Shown here in pieces: positions 56,736 to 64,000 of a DNA stretch of 64,000 nt. The stretch is taken from positions 377,868 through 441,867 of the forward strand of contig NW_006281108.1 of assembly GCF_000203795.2 (NCBI RefSeq), in the 5' to 3' direction. The notes under the pieces were generated by a model, which did not search any database, had not been told where the DNA came from, and was given only the letters and a program-made list of their open reading frames with translations. This stretch comes from Batrachochytrium dendrobatidis JAM81 (lineage: Eukaryota > Chytridiomycota > Chytridiomycetes > Rhizophydiales). The translations under genes and the position numbers were made by a program. Numbering within the stretch: the first letter of the stretch is position 1; every line of letters begins with the position of its first letter.

Positions 56736-57384
56736 TTAAATCAAGAGTTTTTCAATTTCATTCTTGATGGCCTGAATCTGAACCAGAAGTTCGGAACCAT
56801 CATTGGTGGTGACTGAAGCAGCAACAACAGGACGAGAAACACCACATGCACGACCCAGAGCAGTCTTTGAAGGAACAAATACATAGGGCACGTTCTAATA
56901 AAAACAGCATCAGGTTAGTCATCCAACGTTATTCACTTGTAGATACAGTGCCTACACCTGGTTGAAAATACGTACCTTGTCTTCACAAAGAAGGGGGAGA
57001 TGAAGAAGAATCTCAAGAGGCTCCGTATCAGCAGCCATTACAATAAACTCGGAAATACCACGATTAAGAGTTTTGGTAGCTGCATAAATAATTCATCAAC
57101 CCGACAAATTAAACAGCATCACATTCGAATCGGTTGAAAAAAATAACGTTTCGGTTAGTTTCATTCTGCACTAAAATCCAAGAATTGACAATACATCAAG
57201 CTGGGCTCTTGATGCCTAGACATGCGCATCAACTTTAAAAGTTCAGTTTACCTTCGTTGGCACCCTTTTTGAGCTGTTTGTAGTGACTTGCCTGTTGTAC
57301 AAGATCAATGATCTTGTTGGCAAGCTGAGCATTTGCAAGAGGGAAAGCCTTTGGGTTAACGGCAGGAGCAGCAGTGTTGGTCAT
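56736..57384 (-). CDS. SNU13: Snu13/15.5K L7Ae-family RNA-binding protein
   Basis: Binds the kink-turn of U4 snRNA and box C/D snoRNAs. ATG at 57384 ([20 protein letters not shown], then [20 protein letters not shown]), then after an intron [20 protein letters not shown] and [15 protein letters not shown], then [20 protein letters not shown], and the end EIEKLLI with TAA at 56736-56738. About 128 residues, normal. [18 protein letters not shown] and [15 protein letters not shown] are diagnostic of Snu13 rather than ribosomal L7Ae. Confidence 0.93.
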
Positions 57385-57944
57385 TTTGGAATGTATCAAA
57401 TATAACGGATTCGTTGGTTGAGTTGAATGACAATAAAAAAGAAAAAATCAAATAAGTGGTATGTCACGTGTTCAATAAATTGTGTTGATTCATTTTGCTG
57501 GTGATAAATGGAATGAGAAATCGTCATTCTCGAGTGTTGTTCTCTTGCATCGATCAGAAAATCGTTTGTTATTTGAATGACAACTATTTTCTGTTTCACA
57601 CTCACAATCCAACTTGTGTTGATCTTGTTTGGTACGAGAGCTTTGACGTTCCACTTATATCGAGTCGACACTAATTCAAAACAATCGTGCAACCTGCTTG
57701 ATACTATCAGAATGTTTTTAAAACATAATGGGGTTGAATTACTCAAATATAGATAAATAATTGCGTTTATTTATAAAACTTTTCATGCAATGACCTGTGA
57801 AATTGGATCAAGGATTCAAATAAACTAGAATATCAACAATGTAGGTGGCCATGGTAAATAGCGATCAAATGGGTGTGAAGTATGGCCATGATTTTCACAC
57901 ACAACATATGGCTTGATCAAACAGGGATTACTTTTTCAACTCTA
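57385..57944. other. Intergenic
   Basis: Spacer between the Snu13 start and the 3' end of the kinase gene. No gene supported. Confidence 0.4.
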
Positions 57945-60084
57945 TTAAATTGAAATATCAGCAAAGAGTGGATGGTGTAAGGCATTCTTTGCCGAGATTC
58001 GCGTATTCGGATCTATAGCTAACATCTTCTGAAGCAAGTCCAACAGTTTTTGTGATAACTCGTCGCTCCCATTAATAATACTCTACAGCAGTATTAGAAT
58101 ACAGAACATTCAAATTGTGCATCCCAAACTAGGCAATAATCCAGTTTAGACTTACAGTTAATGGTCTCACAAGAGAAACAAACTCGATGGATTTTGAATC
58201 AGTGTGGGTATTTGGGTACTTGACAAACCCCTGCTTGTTAAAAAATTGATTGGCAGAACTTTTGTCAAAGTCAGTATGTTATAAAAAGTGCATGTCAAAA
58301 AGGATGAATTATTAAAGATAAACATGAATCAAATTCTTACGGGCTTCTGCAAACCATACTGGATGGAAATTTACCAAGCACAATCTCCATCATTCGTAGA
58401 TGCTCCAAATTGTCATGAGTTTGAAAGAGTGCTTTTCCAATGTAAAGCTCTGCCAAAATGCAGCCAATAGACCACTACAATACATTGAACCAAACGGTAA
58501 AGGGATTTAGTAAATTCAAAATATTCGGATCTTGTAAACCAATCTTAATACAGTATTCTTACCACATCGCAGGGATATGACCATTTGACACCAAGAATAA
58601 TTTCTGGCGCTCGGTAATGCCGAGTAGACACAATATTACTATGGAAATCCTGTTTTAACGTAGCACTGCCAAAATCTATAAGCATAAGCCCGGTATTAAT
58701 CAGTGCGCGACAGGGTGGTTTTAAAGAATGCCGTTCAAACTAAAAAGTCAACCCATTAGCAAATCCCTTATTAATACAGTTTGTATTCAAAAAAGATCAA
58801 GGCAAGTAAATCCGTACCAATATTTGACGGGATTCAGTACTTTCAAGCATCAAATTTTCTACATCAGAAATTAGTCGTCAAAGTTGTATAATGCCCTCAA
58901 TTTTCATGTCTTCAAAGCATCATACACGCTTACCAGGCTTTAAATCAGTATGAGTAATACCCAGACTATGAAGGTATGCTGCTGCTACCAAAATCTGATG
59001 AGCAAACGACTGAATATGCAATGTAGAAAACGGAGAAAAAAAGTTTGCTTTGAAGTAGTCAAATAGACTTTGACTCAAAAGATCAAATACCATGCAGATG
59101 TGGTTATGAAATTCAAAAGTCTCACGAAGATGAATGCATCGTCTAGTTTTTTCAAAGAATAGACAACGAATTGCATAAGAAAAAGGTCAATGTTGTATTC
59201 AAAAGGCAAAAACTAGATCAAACATACTTGGAGTTGCCTGGATCGTGTAATTCTATCAATTCAAGTACATTGAGCTCAATTTTCGCTGCTTCTCGATATT
59301 TAGGGATTGCCTTGATAATTTTAATGGCAACACGTTTGTTTTGATGTTTATCAAAGGCTTCAACTACTTTTCCAAATGTGCCTTGGCCTAGTAGTTTTAA
59401 AATTTGAACTACAGGTGTAATATGTAGCAATAAAAGTTTGTGTAAATTAGAAACGCAGCACGATATGGTTAATAAATGAATGCAATTTGGTCTACTTACA
59501 TCGTGGGGTAATGTAATCATAAATACGAATGCACAAATGACCGTCAGCATCATCTACATCCTGTGTCTAAATAAGCATGTAAGTATTTTTAAAATGTCAA
59601 TGAGCACCAAAGTAATACAAGTCGCTCAACACAAATGATCTCAAGATGAGCATGGGGAAAATATTGCACGTAAACTGGTCTAATAAATATGTAGTGCTAA
59701 TGATAAAACTACCTTTAGTTTCTGTCTCTTGGACTGTTGTTTTGGTAGCCCAGAATTGTCGTGCTGTTTTTTACTGGTGGTTGTCTTGCTCACAACTACA
59801 CGCTTTGTAGGAACATCCATCGTTAGTATAGTACTCTTTTTTTGTTTTAGCTGCAGACGTGGTTTGGATTGGCGAGATGTTGGCTGGGTTCTGGCAGTAT
59901 GCATAGAGATATTTGTTTGATAATTCTCCAAATGTGTTGATAGTTGCTGAGGAGCTAGAAATGGATTCGATATCATGTTGTGAGTTGTTGAATTATAAAC
60001 AGAATGATCTATCAATGTAGAATCAGCAAGTAGGTTAGATTTGCACTGTAAGATACAAGGACAGAAAACAGCATGCCGAGCCAT
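57945..60084 (-). CDS. LAMMER (CLK/Kns1) dual-specificity kinase
   Basis: Phosphorylates SR splicing factors. At least seven exons on minus. From the 5' side: a basic Lys/Thr/Gln-rich N-terminus near 59,930-59,700 ([20 protein letters not shown]), then [20 protein letters not shown] and [20 protein letters not shown] with the kinase Lys, then a catalytic loop GITHTDLKP joined to ENLMLES (HTD in place of HRD is typical of LAMMER kinases), [20 protein letters not shown] with the activation loop, [20 protein letters not shown], and the LAMMER-like [15 protein letters not shown]. The end reads [14 protein letters not shown] with TAA at 57945-57947. The first exon is not resolved; a further exon at 60320-60784 may belong here. 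Confidence 0.88.
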
Positions 60085-60319
60085 AGACCCAAGTGCATTT
60101 ATAGCAATCTTTCACTAGATTGAAGCAAATTCTAGAATGAGGTGTTTAAATTATACTAAAACCCGCTATACCTTGCAATGAAACCTTTTCCATTGTGCTA
60201 GTGGAATATTCATTGACCTCAGACTAAAATATCAAGAACAATGTAGTCTGGTGACATTGAACAGGGAGCATTCAAGCATAGACTCGACATGAGATGTGGA
60301 AAAGCAATTCAGTACTTAC

Positions 60320-60784
60320 TGCCATTTACAGAAATCGAATTGCAGCCAATCGGATAGGCAGGGATTAAATAGGGAGCAGCAGCAGAACCAACCGTATACA
60401 TCAAACCGCCATGATTAAATATCGCGCCTGTGTCAAGTGTGCACTCAGCTGCCAATGCCACTGAAGTCAAAGGAGTTGCTGAGGACTGCGAGTCAGACTC
60501 ATACGACCCGGGAGTTATAAATGAATTTTGTTTTTTAGTTATTCTTCGAGGTCGAAGAAAATATCTACTGGTTGACGTAGTCAGAGGTATTACCGACTGG
60601 CCAGTAGGAATGGGTTCCAAAGGAACTTGCACTACACTATTATTTGAGTCTATGCTTGTACGAGGCAATGCTACCATTCGAGTATGGGATTGATTTCCCA
60701 AAAACTGTGGTATATTGTGCATGCGTAACGATGCTGCCGAGTCCAGTTTGACTTGAGAAAAACTTTCCTGTATAGGTACTGAAC
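60320..60784 (-). CDS. Probable 5' exon of the LAMMER kinase or of a separate gene
   Basis: A 155-codon open stretch with an AG acceptor at 60785-60786 (TGCATACAG) and a canonical GTAAGT donor at 60319. Ser/Thr-rich with a Lys/Arg patch (RYFLRPRRITKKQ), which fits the long N-terminus of LAMMER kinases. I could not find a downstream acceptor in the matching phase, and the upstream exon is not visible. Immediately upstream, from 60845, lies a transposon copy. Confidence 0.35.
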
Positions 60785-60839
60785 CTGTATGCAATAGAAT
60801 GATCCAAGTCAATTTTTATATTTTAAAGCAATATACATT

Positions 60840-61250
60840 AATAGCGTATTTTCACGTAAAATGGAACACAATAAGGGTGCCAATTCACACCAAATTTACT
60901 GTTCAATATTGTTTTTTGAACTCTAGTTGGTCAGTCTTTGCTCATCCTTGTACAAACAACTGAACAACTGAACAACTGCTCACAGTTCTAGTACATTCCA
61001 CATTAAAACAGTCAAACCCAATACGTGGATTGAAATGGGTGGATTTGGCAATTGTACAACTGCATGGCTATGCCAAGAATGAAGAAAGGGGTAACCAGTT
61101 CAAAACTAGTTGGATTGTATTATATGATGAACACTCTATTGAGGAGGAGTTGAGGAAGCAGTAACTTGAGAAACCCGAATATTTAACCACTGTATATCCC
61201 AGATCAAAGGTATTCCATTTTACATGTATTCATGTAAAATGTAAGTTTCT
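60840..61250 (+). mobile_element. IS630/Tc1-type transposon copy E
   Basis: Starts TATTTTCACGTAAAATGGAAC at 60844 and ends near ATGTATTCATGTAAAATG. Shares AATATTTAACCACTGTATAT and AGATCAAAGGTATT-type wording with copy B. No ORF. Confidence 0.55.
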
Positions 61251-61888
61251 GCTGTTATTTAGTAAAGCTTCAATGGGTACAATTCAAATGCATTTCCATA
61301 TATAAATTGGCTACACTTGCTGACAATCAGCATTTGTATGGCAATTGATCTCTTTCAAACATAGCCAACCTGCCTTGGATTGAACAAAAGTGGCAAGGAT
61401 ATGGTATAAAGTTTAGGGCAGTCGAACGCCTCAACAGACAGCCAGAGTGCTGCTGACAAGTATTCTGAATATAATGACAGTTTTCTTGAATAGAACTCGA
61501 GCTGATTGCCAGTTCAAGTGATTGTTGTGGCATAAGTGCTAGATGTGTACGATACGAATTTGTGTCGCCGCCAGAATTTTTGGTATGAACTGTCATTTGC
61601 AAGCAGTGAGGCTGGTGGAATCTTTAAAATAGCTAGTAATATCGTAAAGGGTAAATGGATTTAATCCTTTTGCTTGAACACAAGTCTAGGCAAATCCTGA
61701 CCCATAAAATGGCCGAGTTTAGAATAGGCTACAAACTAAAGACGAGATGAAAATGTTTATATTTCAATAACCCAATTTCGCCGTATTTTGAAAACATTCC
61801 GATATTACCAAACAAGCAGCTGTAGTATTTTGAAAACATGAATTGTGAAACTGCACGATTGTTGTAGGCTAGCGTACAGACTATATGT
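61251..61888. other. Spacer, no gene supported
   Basis: Open frames on minus (for example 61602-61327) lack recognisable domains. Confidence 0.35.
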
Positions 61889-62104
61889 ATGAATGCTGAA
61901 ACTCGCATCAAAACCAACTCAAACAAGAGATGCTGTCATATATTGGATCGAGAGGACCAGCAAGCCATTCAGCAAACCAAACCAGCCGTGTTGACAGGTC
62001 AGATTGTCGCCACGATACAGGAAACACGAGCGATAAATAGTTCTGCCATTCAAATCAACAAACAAACAATCCACCGATATTTGCAACAACATCACCAAGA
62101 ATGA
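61889..62104 (+). pseudogene. Transposase N-terminal helix-turn-helix fragment
   Basis: 71 codons from ATG 61889. Contains LDREDQQAIQQTKPAVLTGQ and INKQTIHRYLQQHHQE, the pattern of the helix-turn-helix end of Tc1/IS630-type transposases (...I-x-x-x-T-[IV]-x-R-x-L-x-x-x). The Tyr-Leu-Gln-Gln-His end and immediate stop show truncation. It may be the missing half of the same family as copies A-E. Confidence 0.45.
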
Positions 62105-62186
62105 TAATTACTGGCGACCTCTTATTCCATCCCTCCATTCTCATTCCCTTTATCACCCATTGTAAAGGTCGTGTACATTATTTATT

Positions 62187-63358
62187 TCAAAGGTTGGCCA
62201 CATCTGTCGTGTCATCATCAGCATGAATAATAAGACCTTCTTCCACATATCCAGCAAGAAGTGACCGCTGCTCTTGATCAATATGGTCATCGGTAGCTGT
62301 AACAGGGTTTTCATCGTGCAACACTTCTGTGTACACGTGTGCTGTCCTGGAATTGTAATAAAGGCACATGAAAAGTAAGACTGCTTGGAGCGTACCCCCT
62401 ACTAGAAACGATACCCATGTTGTCCAGTTTGTACCTGGCTGAACCGCCAAAGAAAATGCAAATACAAACGAGCCTATTGAAATATTCCATTATAGCACAT
62501 TATAGATTATAAGTCTAATCCAATCAATGGTCAACTGCGTCGCTTGATCAGAAAACCTACCTGGGCATTGCATGGCAAGCATAGCTACACTCAACGCACC
62601 CCCAGACTAATAGGTCCACAATTAAAGGTATGTTGGTTAAGCATCAAAGTGCACTCGACAAGGTTGGATGCAACATTTAACTACCTTTGCCTTCCAAGTG
62701 TGGATGATCTGAGGAACAAACTGCACCACACCGCTAGATGCAGCCGTCACTCCAAGAATTCCAGCCCACCAAAGCCGCACCTGTGTAAATATCTGTGGAT
62801 CTTGAATCTGGAAAATGGATACAAGCGATATGACAACAAAGATCGCATACACAATGATCATGGCACCAATGCCTTTGATGCGGCGCCATGCTGCGCTGGA
62901 TCCAGTGCTCTCTGACCCTTCAAACTCGCCAAAAGTCACTAGTGGCAGTGCCAGTTCAACTGGATAGTTTAAATAAAATAATACAACACTAAAGATTTGA
63001 CAAGTGTGAGATGAATCGTACATTCCAAAGTTGAAGGTGACTATCATGGTACCTACATGATACAAAAGCCGCACAATTGCACGCTGACTTGCGTTATTCC
63101 AAGCGTATCTTCCATACAGTACTGCAATGACCACTGATAAACAAAGCAATGTATTCCAAGTCAAAATAAGCCTATGCTATGCATAGCCGAATCCATACAA
63201 ACAAATCTCGGTCCACTTACCTCCGTCGTACAGCAAACTATTGAATTATATTGAAGCAGAATGACATTGCCAATCGTAGAAAAGCACCCAATAGCTCCAA
63301 GGAATAGAAAATAAATAGACAATCCAGCACTACTCCTGCTTGAAGCAATTTTGTGAAT
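62187..63358 (-). CDS. PQ-loop repeat membrane protein, partial 5' end
   Basis: Multi-pass membrane protein of the PQ-loop family (cystinosin/YPQ/KDEL-receptor-like fold), probably in vacuolar or other endomembranes. Readable exons on minus: 63358-63230 (SSAGLSIYFLFLGAIGCFST, TIGNVILLQYNSIVCC), 63164-62690 (TWNTLLCLSVVIAVLYGRY, YVAQ-less loop, HVGTMIVTFNFGMYDSSH, IIVYAIFVVISLVSIFQI) with the PQ motif GVVQFVPQIIHTWKAK, and 62620-62187 (FLVGGTLQAVLLFMCLYYNS) ending DDTTDVANL. The acidic cytosolic tail has QEQRSLLAGYVEEGLI. The first PQ motif and the start codon must be upstream of 63358, beyond or within the transposon copy there, and were not found. Confidence 0.7.
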
Positions 63359-63479
63359 CTAAAATAGGATCCAAAACAACATAGGTTACTAATCGAGTTT
63401 TATGCAATGGTGAATTGGGAATTCAGCAAATGGTTGCATAGAGCTATCAGCTGATGATTGTAGAGTTGATGCTATTTCA

Positions 63480-63960
63480 CAGCCATATTCACGTCAAATG
63501 AAACGTCAAGGGCGTCGGAGTGCATAATAAACATCTAGTTTTGTGAAATGGTTGATGTCAAACCCATTGGATAGCATTCAGCTCCCTGACAAAACCCATT
63601 GGATTTTCTTTTGGTGATTGGTATGAAAACAACAGATGCATTCCTGAGATATGCAATCTTTGTTTTCTTGAATTAGAGCGTGAACGTATCTGTAAGTTTA
63701 GGGTATTCAACAGTCAAATCCAATACATGGATCTGGTGATCGTACGGTGTATGGCAATGCCAAATGGAAGAAGTAGGTTTAAATAAGTGTGTGCAATCAT
63801 ATGATGGGCGTTGTATCTGAAACAATAGTCGAGGATTCTATTGAAACAATCCACTCCTAATAGAAAAGCACAACGAATATTTAATCATTGCTCATTCTAA
63901 AGCAAAGTGACTGCAAGATAGTGTTTCGTTTTGTATGAATGGCTGTAAATAGGGATGGTA
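63480..63960 (+). mobile_element. IS630/Tc1-type transposon copy G
   Basis: Begins ATATTCACGTCAAATGAAAC at 63485. Shares TGCATTCCTGAGATATGCAA and TGAACGTATCTGTAAGTTTA with the copies at 10.6, 12.2 and 47.0 kb. Ends near GTATGAATGGCTGTAAAT. No ORF. It sits at the 5' side of the PQ-loop gene and may interrupt or displace its promoter. Confidence 0.5.
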
Positions 63961-64000
63961 TTTATACCATCCGTCAGCGGGTTTCGTCACTGTTTAGTCA

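Noticed and set aside
57396..57746. Minus-strand 116-codon frame upstream of Snu13
   Set aside because: No domain or splice context; composition of spacer DNA.
1..64000. CRISPR arrays, operons, Shine-Dalgarno sites, rho-independent terminators
   Set aside because: The window is eukaryotic with intron-rich genes; none of these structures is present.
1..64000. tRNA or rRNA genes
   Set aside because: I saw no cloverleaf with a GGTTCGANTCC-type T arm and no rRNA core sequence; a covariance-model scan would be needed to exclude a divergent tRNA.

Overview
The window is eukaryotic. Nearly every conserved gene is cut by short introns (about 50-300 bp) with GT...AG ends, genes lie on both strands without operons, and spacers are AT-rich. 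Gene content is fungal: DUF4246, a BIM1/X325-like copper protein, a LAMMER kinase, a Dbp5 helicase and mitochondrial aspartate aminotransferase. The mix of a compact housekeeping gene set with secreted lineage-type proteins, an aspartic-protease-like protein and a Crinkler-like relic fits a chytrid, most likely Rhizophydiales close to Batrachochytrium. That placement is inference from family content, not from a database search.

Layout. 0-3.8 kb: myosin regulatory light chain (runs off the left edge), lipoyl synthase, and a four-helix membrane protein. 4.0-9.0 kb: a 5,022-bp mobile element bounded by 91-bp terminal inverted repeats. It carries an intact HNH-nuclease ORF plus decayed retroviral-type integrase and decayed B-family DNA polymerase, the gene set of Polinton/Maverick- or virophage-like elements. 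9.2-32.6 kb: a dense housekeeping block with a SIRT4-type sirtuin, a BIM1-like protein, a triple-KH RNA-binding protein, a 1,200-residue disordered protein, a His-rich protein, two divergent small-heat-shock-like genes sharing a promoter with heat shock elements, a DUF2358 protein, mitochondrial aspartate aminotransferase, a peroxisomal ABCD half-transporter and one unknown protein.

32.6-46.4 kb is different: long gene-poor spacers, a secreted Pro/Gln repeat protein, an ARM-like plus DUF4246 protein, a secreted coiled-coil protein, a secreted pepsin-like protein lacking both catalytic Asp-Thr-Gly motifs, and a broken Crinkler-like header. It reads as an effector-type island. 46.9-64 kb returns to housekeeping genes: cytochrome c, elongin C, a UBE2T-like E2, Dbp5, a four-LIM protein, Snu13, a LAMMER kinase and a PQ-loop membrane protein.

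A second mobile family is scattered throughout. These are 230-900 bp degenerate copies of an IS630/Tc1-type transposon with ends resembling TATTCACGTAAAATG. Several sit immediately upstream of genes (the BIM1-like protein, the UBE2T-like E2, cytochrome c, the LAMMER kinase).

Start sites and splice sites were inferred by eye from frame, GT/AG signals and family alignment; exon ends are approximate unless stated.
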